Positions 14,584 through 27,000 of a DNA stretch of 64,000 nt are shown here, one piece after another (position 1 is the first letter of the stretch; each line of letters opens with the position of its first letter). Below the pieces are notes generated by a model that saw only the letters and a program-made list of their open reading frames with translations, had not been told where the DNA came from and made no database searches. The stretch lies in the NCBI GenBank assembly GCA_024734555.1, contig JANPWX010019792.1, forward strand, positions 879,531 through 943,530. The letters are read 5' to 3'. Made by a program: the position numbers and the translations under genes. This stretch comes from Trochalopteron elliotii (Eukaryota; Chordata; Aves; Passeriformes; Leiothrichidae).

Positions 14584-14901
14584 TTAACCAAAAGACATTA
14601 TTTGGTAAGGGGCTGGTGGATTATGTAAAATAATGAATGGGGCATAAAAGCTAAATCAGTGTTTGTCCTTATGTCAAGTGTTGATCAAGGCATACAATCA
14701 GGAGGCTGAAATGGGTGCACACATGCTACAGAACTCACTGTCAGTGCACAGCAGCCATAAAGGCTATGAGCTCAGTGAGACTTGAGAAGGACCCATGAGG
14801 AATACTACTTGAAATAGTAAAAAAGTAGGGGAAAAAAGTCCAGGGACTTCAGGTTTAAAAATCGATGTTAACTAATTACAGACCCATACAAGACACCCAG
14901 G

Positions 14902-14939
14902 ATTGATTAGCCCTCATCAAATTGATTAGCCCTCATCAA
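14902..14939. repeat. 19-bp direct duplication
   Basis: ATTGATTAGCCCTCATCAA is present twice back to back with no mismatch, immediately before a perfect hairpin (14935-14964). Confidence 0.95.
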
Positions 14940-17900
14940 ATACATCTTATTAGATGTATTTGATAAAAACCTCTGGTACTGAACCTCTCAACCCAAAGCA
15001 GCCTTACTAAGGCTTGTGCCTTGTCCAATAACCAACATTTTGACTGTCTGCATCTCCTTGGAAACCTCAGCAGCAGCATGACCCACTCCTGCCAGGGCAC
15101 TACTGTTTGATGTAAATGCACTGGACTCTTTGGGCCCAGAAGATGTTGGACCAGTGAGAAAAATTAAGGTCCCTGGAATGAGGAAAGGGTAACTTTGGAT
15201 AGCAAAGAACTCAATCCTTCTGGATTTCAGCAACTTAGGGCAGGAAGGACGTCCTCGACCTCAGAGCACTAGCACATGATGAAACAGGCCTGATATATCA
15301 CCAGGCCAGCACAGACCACCAATCCATCCCATAAGTGTGGTGTCACAAACATTTGTCCAGTGAGGTGTCCCCCACTGCCCTCCTGGACACCAACCACCTC
15401 CAAACACCACAGAAAGCTGTCTGTAGCTCATGGCATACACAGCTGCAGAGAAGATGGAAAAACAGACATATTATGTGTGTAGGAGACTTCTCTCACCAAC
15501 ACTTGTTTGTCCTGAGCTCTGAGTGTCACACAGCAACATCCCAGTGCTCCAGGACAGCACAGACATCCCTGTGTGAGGAATGGGACACAGGCATCATCCC
15601 TGAGCCCCAAAGAAGGCTGGGACACCTCCAGTGCCCAACATCCTCCCACTATCACCCTCACCAGAACATCTGGAGATGTTTTAGGAAAAGGTAGTAACAA
15701 CCTCCAACTTCCCAGGGCAGATATGTGGGTCTGCTTTTGGCTCCTGTATGCAACAGGGAGCCCATACATCAGAAAAGTATGTGAGCAGCAGCTTGACATT
15801 TGAAAACACCAGGCTCAGTTTGACAAGGCTTATCCACAATTAAGTTCCAACTGATCTTGTCAGACTCCTCTGTCTTCAGCCTGCTTACATCTCTAAAGAA
15901 TTAAAGGGACATTGAAAACACTCATTCATGACTCACGTTTAATTGCCAGCTGTCCTTCCCTCAGCACAGCTCTAATTAGAAATCAGAAACACATTTTTGA
16001 GCTCAGAAAGACACAAAAAATTGGCATTAAGTGACAAGGGAAGCCTGTGGGAGTGCTTTAAGTCCAACAGGATGCTGCCTTCTAAGTTATGCCTTAGCCA
16101 AACCAGTCATTGGGCTTAATACAGGGTTAAGAGCTCAGAGTCTGTGGCAGCCCAAAAGAGAGATCAGATGCTCCTGCTACCCCTCCTGAAGGACAATTTT
16201 TTTTTCATTACTATCAAAGCTCAGAAAGCATTTCCAGTATTCACTACAGCACTTTACAAGCTATTTCCTTTTTTCCTCATCATGGACAAGTGCACCCTTA
16301 ATGGTGAAAAAATGACTATCACCACAAACATCTTTCTGCTATCTGGAGTTTGCCAGGGAACCTTTGGCAAAGGACAAATATAAACACGGCCTGAATCACT
16401 ATTCAGGTTTAACAACAAGTCTCAACACTACTGCCACGACTGCAGATACAGTTTCCCAAAGTAAAAATACATGGGCAGAATTCAGAATTACAGAACATGC
16501 TAGATAGACCTTAAAAGTACAATTCACAATACAACACTGCTAGGAAAACATATAAACTGAAAAGAAAAAAAATCAGTTATGCCAATTGTTCATTCCTGAC
16601 ATATATTTATTTCTCTTCAGGTACCAGTCTTTTGACAGCTAGGGACAGTCATATAATTGCAAGTTATTTCCTCTCAATATATAGCCTCTATAATGGGAGC
16701 AAGAGACAACTGTGGAGTGTCAGAGTTGACAAGCCTAAGTAGTTTCCCTTGAGATGCCTAAATGCCTTTTTACAGCACTGCCAATTATTCAACCATGCAA
16801 GCAGATACTATTAAGATACTTAAAATGAATCATTTCCCACTAGACTCAAACACATTATAAACCTCACCATAAATCTCAACCTCTAGTCAAGATGAACTTA
16901 TTTAATAACGTTGATAAATACTTTTATTTCATAAAGGCTTGTGAAATATGGTTATACACATAAGGTTTATAAAAGTACAATGTGATTTTTAGGTATTTTT
17001 ATATAGTTCAAAAAAAGACTTCTCAAATTCTGTAAAAAATTATAGCTGGCATTTCAATTCATCTGTAAACTATTTTTACTGCAGCTTTAAGTAGTTAGGT
17101 GGAATCATAAGTTTTTGGAAGTAGCTCATAGCTACTTCTTGTTGCAATTCCACATGAACTCCTCCTCATCATTACAACATGAAAACACAGTCATCAGCTT
17201 CACGCTTGTCATCTTGACACAACCCACAAAAACTTTAGCTAAAATTCATACTTGTGCACATACATGCACACAAGCTTTCAAGCCACTTCCCTTGGAAAAG
17301 TGTTTCCTTGGAAAAGTACTATGCTTCTCCCCTTTCTAAAGTGCAGAGGAGAATTTGGATGGAAAAACAGTACAAGCAATGACTCCTGGAACACCTCCTC
17401 TGGCCCATTAGTCAATTCCATTAGCTAAATGACTGGGAAAAAAAACCCTTTTTCTCCATGGCCTACCACCCCAACAGGTGCTGACACCACAAGAAAACCT
17501 GCAACTCCCCTCAGTTAACAACTGATGTTTTAGCAACTAAAAGCACGATCAGATGCCCATTCCTGACAGTTCCTCACAGCAGCTCTGCATCATTTGCAAA
17601 ATTGACTCTTCATTTGGACGTTCTCGTTTCACTTTCAGCATCTATTATTTAGACATGCAGGGCACTGCAGAAATTGAGACGACAAGCTGTACCAGGAGCT
17701 CACAAGCCTGAGGAAACTGCCAGAGTGAGAAAAGGCAAACAGATACTTTTGAGGGGGAGCTACTGGACCAACTCAAACTAAAGTCATTTGTGCTACAAGA
17801 AATACCTCCGTTGCTGGTTCTCCCAAGGAGGTGAGATTTTTAAAGATACACTGAACTGACACCGAAATCCAGTTCACATTCAGTTTTCAAAGGATGAAGC

Positions 17901-18353
17901 TTTCTCCAGTACAACTTTAAAGTAAAGCCCAATCTTAAAGGAAAGCAGGTGTGCACAAGTTTAAAAACCAAGACACCAGGGACTCCCCTATGGGCTGGGG
18001 TGCTACAGAATTTGTCACTAAAATACACTTTACAAGATGAATTTCCTTCTTGTTGGATTGCTAGCAATATAAAAGGGACAAACCACACTGTGATGTCAGA
18101 CAAATGAAACAGAGTCAAATGTAACACCAAATTCCATTAAACACGCGGTCAGCAAAGACACAGATTTTGAGGCACAGAGGAGCTTGTGTCCACCTTTGGA
18201 TACAGTGCCCATCCAAAGTGTATGAACTTTGCCACAGCCTGGGGTTGTGCTGCTGCCCCCGGGGCTGGTGTGACCCACGCTCAGCACGGTGTGGAATGCA
18301 GCAAGTGTCCACACCCCATCACCCCACACCTGCATGCACCAGAGCTGCAACCT

Positions 18354-18413
18354 CCCTCACCCCAAACCAACCACCCTCACCCCAAAACCAACCACCCTCA
18401 CCCCAAAACCAAC
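18354..18413. repeat. 20-21-bp C-rich tandem repeat, about 3 copies
   Basis: The unit CCCTCACCCCAAAACCAACC, with an added A, repeats at 18354, 18374 and 18395. The minus strand carries paired GGGG and GGG runs in each copy. Confidence 0.93.
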
Positions 18414-19858
18414 AGAGGAAGGACAGAGGCTGTCCCATCATATGACAATATCTCATCTCCCACTGAGAAGGTAGTTTTGGGGTGCAATCCCATTTCACCT
18501 GGTCACTGGTATCTGCCAGATGTTCCCAGACAGAAGAGAGACAAGACTCCAGAGACACTGCTTGCAGCATGGATTGGGTGCAGCCCTACTCCTGCCAGGC
18601 AGCACCACTGTGCCCTACTGGCACCCACTCCCTTTGGAAAACTGACTCTGGACTTGAAGATCCAAGCAGCACTTCTAAGGACCTGAAACACCACCTGAAT
18701 AAAAATGTCAGGGCTTTCTCTGCACACCAGAGACACTCACTAAGTTAGTTCGGCCTTTCCAAAATTCACATTAACCCTATCAGCCTCTCTCACTCACTCA
18801 TATTTTCAGCCTCTCTCACTTTTCTCATATTTTCCTTTCCTTTCCATCACAACAGACCATGCAACCTCTAGTAAGACCCACTCACTCTGACAGAAGGGGT
18901 GAAACAAAAGGGTAAGACACAGCCAATATGTTTAATCAGCAAATTGTCACGGTATCTTTTATGGCTTGCCAAGATACTAGGTTGTCAGCTATGCTACTGA
19001 ACTGCCAAACAGGCTCTGTGGCTACCTAAATGTTTGAGAGCTTTGATCTCACAAAAAGCACACTCTGCCTGACCTTAACATCGGTACAAAAAAAGTTAAA
19101 CTCAGCTTGGTCTTACGTGCAACTCGGGGACAAAGCAGTCACAAGAAAGTCACTATCATTACTGAGGCTTGTAATTACATCTGAATCAGTTTTTACACGT
19201 AAATATGTACCAAACTGTTGGGTCCCACAACATTATTTCAGAAAAATTAGGACTGTGTTCAAACACTGCAGGATGTCTTTAAGAGTTTGTGAGTTGGTTT
19301 GGTTTTTTCTTTTTTCTTTTTTTGAGATTAGTGAAGAGCAGCCAGAGTTAAGGCACTTTCATGTACTGAGCATCAAAGCCCAAGACCTCCCCCTCGTCCC
19401 ATCCCCCCAAAAAATTCTCTACCCTTTTGAAGCGCCGGCTCACAAGTTAGTGACGGTCCATTTAAACAAAGCGACGGTGAACGCTGCTCTCACATGTGAC
19501 CCATCCCATTCCACCCCCTCCTCTCCCGTGCCCAGGTGCTTCCCAGCGCTCCCCTCGGGGCCGGGACGCAGGGAGCGGGCGGGATGCGGCGACGCGCGGA
19601 ACACGCTTGGCACAATCCAGCATTTCTACCCAAAAACGGGGAGGGATATCAACAAACTCTTCCCCCCACGCTCACGGACCGGTCCGCCGTGGGTCCGCCG
19701 TGTTCCTGCCAGCGGGTGGATCGCCGTCCGATCCCGGCAGATGCAGGCGCTCCCCGGGAATTGCGCTGCTCCTCCCGGCGGGAGCGGCGGCAGAAACTTC
19801 GCCGCCCCAGCGCCCACGTCCAGCCCCATCCCGTCCCATCGCGTTCCCCGCCGCTCAC

Positions 19859-20052
19859 CTCCGGGCTCCGCGTCCCGGCGAGGAGGTGTGTGTGTGTATG
19901 TGTGTGTGATGGAAGGCTGTAGGAGCTCCCGTGATCCCGCAAAACTCCAGCGCCTGCCTCCCTCCGGCCGCCCTCCCGGCCGCGCTGCGAGCCCGCTCTG
20001 GAGCGCTCCGGCCGCGCTTTGTACCCGGTACACGGGGCACGCATGACCATGT
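19859..20052 (-). other. KANK1: Probable non-coding first exon ending at a strong donor
   Basis: Reading the minus strand out of the gap, a GC-rich segment ends CCCGGAG/gtgagcggcg at 19859, a near-perfect splice donor inside the CpG island. No long conserved reading frame precedes it, so it would be 5' UTR. The true 5' end may be in the gap. It contains a CA dinucleotide run (19886-19908). The link to KANK1 is inferred from gene order. Confidence 0.4.
19886..19908. repeat. Short (GT)n / (CA)n run
   Basis: A GT repeat with one A interruption lies inside the probable first exon. Confidence 0.9.
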
Positions 20053-20397
20053 NNNNNNNNNNNNNNNNNNNNNNNNNNNNNNNNNNNNNNNNNNNNNNNN
20101 NNNNNNNNNNNNNNNNNNNNNNNNNNNNNNNNNNNNNNNNNNNNNNNNNNNNNNNNNNNNNNNNNNNNNNNNNNNNNNNNNNNNNNNNNNNNNNNNNNNN
20201 NNNNNNNNNNNNNNNNNNNNNNNNNNNNNNNNNNNNNNNNNNNNNNNNNNNNNNNNNNNNNNNNNNNNNNNNNNNNNNNNNNNNNNNNNNNNNNNNNNNN
20301 NNNNNNNNNNNNNNNNNNNNNNNNNNNNNNNNNNNNNNNNNNNNNNNNNNNNNNNNNNNNNNNNNNNNNNNNNNNNNNNNNNNNNNNNNNNNNNNNN
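20053..20397. other. Assembly gap of 345 N
   Basis: The unknown bases lie in the middle of the CpG island and directly abut a 73-bp tandem repeat, so the gap probably holds more repeat copies or GC-rich promoter sequence that did not assemble. The length may be an estimate. Confidence 0.99.
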
Positions 20398-20735
20398 TCC
20401 TGCCCTCCCCGTGACGGGGCATCCTCCGATTCACCCCTCCTGCCCTGCGGGGCATCCTCCGATCCAGCCCTCCTGTCCTCCCCGGGACGGGGCATCCTCC
20501 GATTCACCCCTCCTGCCCTGCGGGGCATCCTCCGATCCAGCCCTCCTGTCCTCCCCGGGACGGGGCATCCTCCGATTCACCCCTCCTGCCCTGCGGGGCA
20601 TCCTCCGATCCAGCCCTCCTGTCCTCCCCGGGACGGGGCATCCTCCGATTCACCCCTCCTGCCCTGCGGGGCATCCTCCGATCCAGCCCTCCTGCCCTCC
20701 GGGGCATCCCCCAATCCACCCCTCCTGTCCCCCGG
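20398..20735. repeat. 73-bp GC-rich minisatellite next to the gap
   Basis: The landmark GATTCACCCC recurs at 20428, 20501, 20574 and 20647, exactly 73 bases apart, and the copies are nearly identical. Each unit is itself a pair of related halves, one with GATTCACCCCTCCTGCCCTG and one with GATCCAGCCCTCCTGTCCTC, both preceded by GGGGCATCCTCC. A diverged half-copy ends the array near 20735. The array enters the gap, so its true copy number is unknown. The long open frames through it are products of the repeat. Confidence 0.95.
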
Positions 20736-21011
20736 GACGGGACGGGACACCGGCGTGGCCCCAGCGGGCCGGAGGGCGAGCGCCGGCGCCAGAGGCAGCA
20801 GAGAGGAGGAATTTTCTTGCCCCCACCAGTTTTTAAGAGCCTGCCTCGGCGGGTCGCCGGGATGCGGGAGATCCTTGTCAGGGAGAGTTAGGGTGACCGT
20901 CGGGGCTGCGCCTGGAAATGCAGCATCCTTGGGGAAATGTGCCGAGGGGAGCCCGCGGTGTGTGCAGGTTGGAGGGGCTGGTTCGGAGCCCACAAAAGGA
21001 GTGTTAGCCCC

Positions 21012-24000
21012 GCAGGTCCGATAAATGATGTCAGATCCGATACCTGTCCAAGGCTGGTGCACAGTCCAGAGCCAAGGGATTGGGATTCCCCAGGGGAGGC
21101 TCCCACGTGAAACGCGTTTCTCATGTTGGAGCCCCGGCAGAATGTGCCCTCCGGCTGCTCTGGGCTGGGTGGGGTGCTCGGCAGGGCTTTTAAAGACCAA
21201 AATGGGCTCTTCGGAAGAGCAAAATGGGCAAAAAGAGCAAAATCAGCTCCCTCTGCATCGTTTTGCGAACCTCAGCTTAGAAACACAGCTTTTAGACTTG
21301 TGCCTTGATTTTTACTGGCCGGAACAGGCCGTATCTAAAGCCTTTTCAGCTGTGAAAGAATATAGCAGTCTCTGCTTTTTGTGCGCCTTGGATTTTTTCG
21401 CTTGAGGGTTTGAATATTCGGAATGGATTGATGGGTGGTTTCTTTCACTCCTCCCACTCTTATCTCAAGCGCTATCTCCATTCCCCTAGGGCTCCAGTAT
21501 CTCCAGGTGCAAGTGATTCAGAAGTTTTGTGATGATGCCAGAGTTTAACGGGACAGTCCCTCCCAAATACAAATCAGAATCCACAGGCCAGGAGTAAGCA
21601 AGACGCAGGAGACTCAGCAAAGTCAGGAGTGTACAGAAAACAATGCCTGTTTTTCTTTTCCAGCTCAGGACATAGGACCCGGCAAGGTGATTATTGGGAG
21701 CAACTTCACAGAGCAAAAAGACACAGCTGTGGTCCATCACTCCTTGCTTTTTTTCCTGATTTTACTGTAGTGTGCTATCAAATGCTGGCATCCTCTGATG
21801 CCTTCTCATGTCCCTTTTGTGTCTTTTGTGTCATTCCTCTGCTTTTCTTCTGCCTTTCCCTGGTTAATTCTCCCGAAGCTCTGCATATTTCCACATTTTT
21901 TTCTTTTTTCAGACACGGTACCTGAAGTTCATGAATGGAGACTCCCAAAGTTTCTCTCAATGAATATTGATTCCAGAATAGACCAAGGAGGATATTACAG
22001 GAAAATTTGAAAATCTCTCTGTGGTTTTGTTGGTGTTTTTTTGTGGTTTTATTTTTGCTTTTTTTTCCCTGTGGGCCACATTCAAGTAATGGTAGACAAA
22101 AAAAGTTAGAGTTTTCTCGTTCTATAAAAAGCTAATAGGTTCAGTGACATTTCCATCTACATCATTTCCAGTATTTCTTCTGAAATCTCTGAAGCCATTA
22201 AAACATTTTAGAGATTAAATCACATCAAGTATTTTTCTAAGTAAAGCTGCTATGACGTTGATGTAAACCACCTCTCAAACCACAGAGCTTTTATTTTTTT
22301 AAAAAATTGCTTTTTTTGTACATTTTAATTCACACCCACTTATTTTTGGAAATATTGGCAGTCCAAATTTGCAAACAGGCCCTGCAGCCCTTTAAGGTGC
22401 TAACAGTTATTAATCCTGACTACTAACTTCCCATCCAGAGGCGATTTTTTTATGGCTGAATTACCAAGTCTAAAAAAAAGGAGTACTGATGAAAGAAGTA
22501 ATCAAGATAACAGTGAGCACCACTTACCTTTTTTTTTTTTAATATTAGCAACCAAAAAGAAAGTCTATTCAGACTAGCAAACAACTTCTTACCATCAGTT
22601 TATTAATCTGAATAGTTGGGTCAGGACCGTGTTGCACTAGAAGCTGTACAAACAGAATGAAAGTGCTCAGACCACGGCAGTGAACAGAGCAAGCAGAGAG
22701 GACTCTTTCCACCTCTCCCACTTAATCCTTTCTTTCAAGAGCTGCCAGCCCTTGTCAGTTGAAACAAGTGAAATTAAATAAAGAAGCCAATTGTTGAGTT
22801 ACCTGTGTAAGAATGGCAGAAATCTTTCAGTGTGGTCGTGCAGTGGATGGGGCTTTTCCCTTTGATGGTGCAATTAAAACCTGTAGGTCTGGATTCAGCC
22901 TTCAGCTCCTTGGGGCTTGTCTGGCCCCGCAGAGTGCTCTGGCTGGGAGCCCCGGGCTCTGCCAAGTGGGGCAGAGGGGTGTATAGGCGGCCACAAAGGG
23001 AGGAGGGGCAGTAAACACCCACCAATCTGCTCCATCTGCCCTGCACATCCATATAGGGAAGGCTGGGATAGGGGGCATCAACCCCCCATCCTGTCGAGCA
23101 CCAAATGGAGAAAGTTGTCTCTGCCTAAATTAACCCAGCCAAGGCCTCCAGGAGAAAAGGGGATGGAGATGTGAGGGTGTTGCTACTCTTGCACAGGTGT
23201 GAGCCATGAGGAGGAGCAGGTTCCTCCCTCCCAGCTTGGCACTGGCACTGGTTTTTGTCACTGTCAGGGATGCCTGTGCAGCTCCCACCTGGGGCTGTGG
23301 GACTCAGTGTTTGCCTTGCTCAGTCTCAGCCCCAGCAGGTGACACTGGGGTGAGAACAGGTGCTTTTGAAGGGCTTTTCTACCTCCGTGGGGTGTTTTTT
23401 ATCTGGGATATGCTCTGCCCATAACATCCAGGTTGGAAGTCTGGACTATTAAACATTTAGAAAAAAAGTCCCTACCACCCCAAAAAAGGCCAAACTCACC
23501 TATTTGCTTCAAAAAGCCCCATGTCTGTGAGCAGGGAATTGTAAGTGCCATGTCTGGAAGTAGGTAAAAGCAATGCTTTGAAGGGAGAGAGCACATTACA
23601 TTTCATTTTTCCATGATCTGGTCCAGATAAATATTGTAGTATGGTTTGACAGATATTTCAGGTTGCTCACAATACAGATAAACCCCAAGCACACATAGAG
23701 CATGTGTTAAAAACAAGAAGGACTTAAGAGAAGTCATCTTATCCTTCTGCAGAGGCTCAGGCAGAGTGAGCTCTCATGGATTTTCAGGCCCCATCCTTCT
23801 GGATTTTAACCCTTCCCATGCCTGAAACCTGTTTTGTGTTGGACATCCCACACTGCTCACTCAGGAGCTGCTGGGTCAGTCATATCAGCATCCTCTGTGC
23901 TGCAAGTGCACCTGACTGCAGGTGATCTGCAGGCTAAATTTGGAGGCAGGTTGCATAAACCCTGTTCCCAACTGTGGCCCGTGTCCTTTCTGAAAGTGTG

Positions 24001-27000
24001 GAAAGGAGGGGGATCAGGCATTCCCTCTACTGCTGTATCTGGCAGCAATTTTTTTTCTTTGCTGCCACTGTAGAGGAGCACAAGAGGCTACAGTTATCTT
24101 AGCTGAGTTGCCTGAGGTCTTCCTCAAACTGCAATGTACATTTATGGCTCCACAGCAACCAGCTCCCCAGCACCCTAACTCATAAATTGCATAATTTCCC
24201 TTCTCCCACCTTTCTCCAACCTCAGGAAATAGGATGCTGTCAGTCCCACAAGGCTCACAGCCCTTTAAGCCACTGCAAACTTCACCTGATTTGCAGAGGT
24301 AGGGGAAAGAGCCCTGACATATAAAAAAAAAATCCCACAAAAAAAATTTTAAAAGAATAATTCTGATACTGCCAAACAAAACAAAAAGTTGAAATGTTCT
24401 TTCCATAGGAAATAGTAATGTTTTCCCATGCCTTATTTTGTCCATTCTAGAAATACCACTTATCTGGAAAACCACGTATTTATTTTTTATCCAAAAGGAA
24501 GAATTGGCACTGGTGTTCAAGCACCCACCTAAGCATAACCAGAACAGAGTGACCCTCCCACCTCTGCCCTCTAATTCCTCCCTGCCTTTGTGATGTGTCA
24601 AACAGAGAGGGCCTAAGCAGAGCAGGGCTATGATGCTGGAACATCCCCCATCAGAGGCCCCTGGTGCACCTCTGAAGGACACTTTGATGTGCTGATTATT
24701 GCCAAGCAGCTGCTGATGCCAAAGCTGGATAGCAGCCCAAGGAATTAAATAAAACCCTATTTTAAAAAATACTGAACCTTTGATGTCGTGGATATTCTGC
24801 ACAGCACAGTGAAAAGCAAGGGTAGTGCACACACCATTGCACTGGTGTGAATGACCCCATGCAGTGGGCATGGCAGCTGAGAGGCAGAGTAATCCTCTCC
24901 ACTTGCTGGCCTGTAAAAGCCCATCTTTTTCTTTCTTGTTCATCTGCTGTCCTGACTTGCTTTTAGGGGTGCAGCAGTTTCAGTGGATGCACGTTCTGCC
25001 TCTCTTTTCTCAGCACAGGACACCACTGGCAATTCACACTGCATGGCTGGCTGCTGCAGAGCCCCATCTGCAAAGGAAGGGTGTTACACAAACACAAAAG
25101 GAGGCAGGGCATTTTTTCCACCCTGGTTTAGCAGAGGCAGAAGGGGAAAAATACCATGGGCCTGACTGAGAGTCCAGAGTGAAATGAAAGAATGCAGCAG
25201 TGCACCTGATTTTCCATCATCAGAGTTTTCAGTGCTGGAGGGTGTGTGTTGCTGTTTGCCACATGTTGTCTGGGATCTCACCATTGGTCCTGTGGGTATT
25301 TGAGGCAGAACACTGTTCTTGATTTGTGCATGAATGCACAAGAATGCAACTCCAGAAATCATTTACCTAGATGAAATGTAGGCACTTGCCTTTCCCCTTT
25401 GGAGAAGCAGTGTCAAAATATGCTCCCCAAGGTCTGAGCAACTGTAATATGACAGAGGAAAAAATTGCCACCAAACTTTTGTCCCTGAAATATTTTAAAG
25501 AATGCTTGATTCCCCAGAGCTCCCAGACCTTTATTTTTGAGTAGGATGAGGAGGCCACTGCAGTTTAATGGTATTGTATCATCAGTATAATGAAGCTGTA
25601 CAACCAAGCTCAATCTCTGCAAAAGGCCTTACTTGGACTTGATGCCTGTCATGGTTCATCTGAGAGATTAATAGAATAATTTCCCTAATGGACATGTGCA
25701 TACAGCAACTGGGGTTTTGAACTACATTGAGGAATCATGCTGAAACCTAAAATTATCACCAAAGGTCTATTTGGACACCTGTGCTGAGAGAGATGAGCAC
25801 ATCTGCATGACAGCTCATGAGAGGCAGAGTTGGCCTGAATGAGGTTGGATATTCACAGGATATTTTGTCCTACCTGCCAGGGCAGGGAGAAATATTTTAC
25901 AGCATCCCAGAAGCAAACTTGACACCTATAGTAAAAAGCAAAACAATAACAGTAGGAAGAAAGCAGGACAGAAAAACCACTGACAATTTCTTGCTGGAAC
26001 AAAAAATTTATAAAATCAACTCCCAAAGTTAGACTCATCTGATGCAATCCTGAATTTGTGCATGTTCATGCCAAGGAATGGCAGAATGAGGAAACTAATG
26101 ACCTCGTTTTGTTTCCCTAAAATGTTTCCTCATTTTGACCTAATTCATTTCCCTCATGCATGGGTCATTGGAGGAGTTTCTCCTTCATTGTGGAGATAGG
26201 TAAGTCCTGTTCTCTTCTCCATAGACAAACTTGTTTACTTTGTACAAATGATGATTTAATTTCATCAAATTAATTAGACAACTGTTCTCTTGGAATGGGA
26301 TTTCTCAATCTTCATTCCAGTTTCAACTTCCTGAGAGGATTTTAACTTAGAGGCATGGTATCTTTTTTTTGTAAGAAATTTGATTTGAATATTGAGGGCC
26401 TTAATAGTAAAACATGCAAGAAAAGAAACTGATGTGCTTGGGCGTTTTGTTGAGAAGGATGGTGGACCCAGCTTCTGTTTTTCTCACTTGCTGACTGATT
26501 TAACAAATAAGGGCTCATTTGATGGTCATTTCACTATGATTCCCAACACTAAAGGTGTCATCTTGACTAGAGATCAAGCTGAAGAAGACAACAGGTCTTT
26601 TGTTCCTGTTCAGAAGACATCAGTGTGAAGCTGAGCTGCTTTGCAGAGGCTGGGGACAGTTTATCTGTTCTTCAAATGCATGCCATGCTGATTAATCAGT
26701 GTTTTATGGCACTGGTTGTGGGTGCAGATCCTCTTTCATAACTCAGAAAGATTTTTCATCCTGAAGCATCAGCACCAGCCAGGGTACAACATGCCTGGTG
26801 TTATTATTATTTGTGTTTCAATGAACTCATGACTAGCAGTGTAAGCCTTCATGAACCTACTGCCAACACAACCTGGTACAGACAATAAGTACAGATTCAT
26901 CCAGTAAACTAAAACATTGCTTTATTTTGGTCACCAGATGCTTCCTCTGGGACCTGGCAGTTGTTGTATGGACACAGGTATCCTCTCACTGTTTCAGGTA

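Larger units (their letters stand above)
1..19858 (-). other. KANK1: Probable first intron of KANK1 (by synteny), no coding exon seen
   Basis: I find no conserved protein-coding exon on either strand across almost 20 kb. The open frames here are short and lack domains. None contains the known KANK1 N-terminal motif, coiled coil or ankyrin repeats. Given the minus-strand donor at 19859 and vertebrate gene order, the region fits the long 5' intron of KANK1. It includes A-rich low-complexity tracts (about 6370-6485, 11217-11248, 11578-11640, 13720-13745), short tandem repeats and several hairpins listed separately. If the CpG island is not KANK1, this is simply intergenic. Confidence 0.45.
19430..21011 (-). 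promoter_or_regulatory. KANK1: CpG-rich island, inferred KANK1 promoter
   Basis: GC content and CpG frequency rise sharply from about 19430 and fall after about 21010. The surrounding DNA is AT-rich and CpG-poor. Promoter islands look like this. DOCK8 ends about 13 kb to the right on the minus strand, and KANK1 is its conserved same-strand downstream neighbour in vertebrates. A minus-strand KANK1 start here would therefore be expected. The island is broken by a 345-base gap and a GC-rich minisatellite. Gene assignment is by synteny only; a long non-coding transcript is an alternative. Confidence 0.55.

Noticed and set aside
19030..20046. 338-codon plus-strand open frame entering the CpG island
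   Set aside because: It has no recognisable domain. Its C-terminal half is Pro/Arg/Ser-rich, as expected from GC-rich DNA with few stop codons. It is antisense to the probable first exon.
19626..20528. Long minus-strand open frames crossing the N gap and minisatellite
   Set aside because: They are open only because N gives no stops and the 73-bp repeat lacks stops in that frame.
20577..21200. 207-codon minus-strand frame through the minisatellite
   Set aside because: It is low-complexity translation of the repeat fused to unrelated sequence, with no conserved feature.
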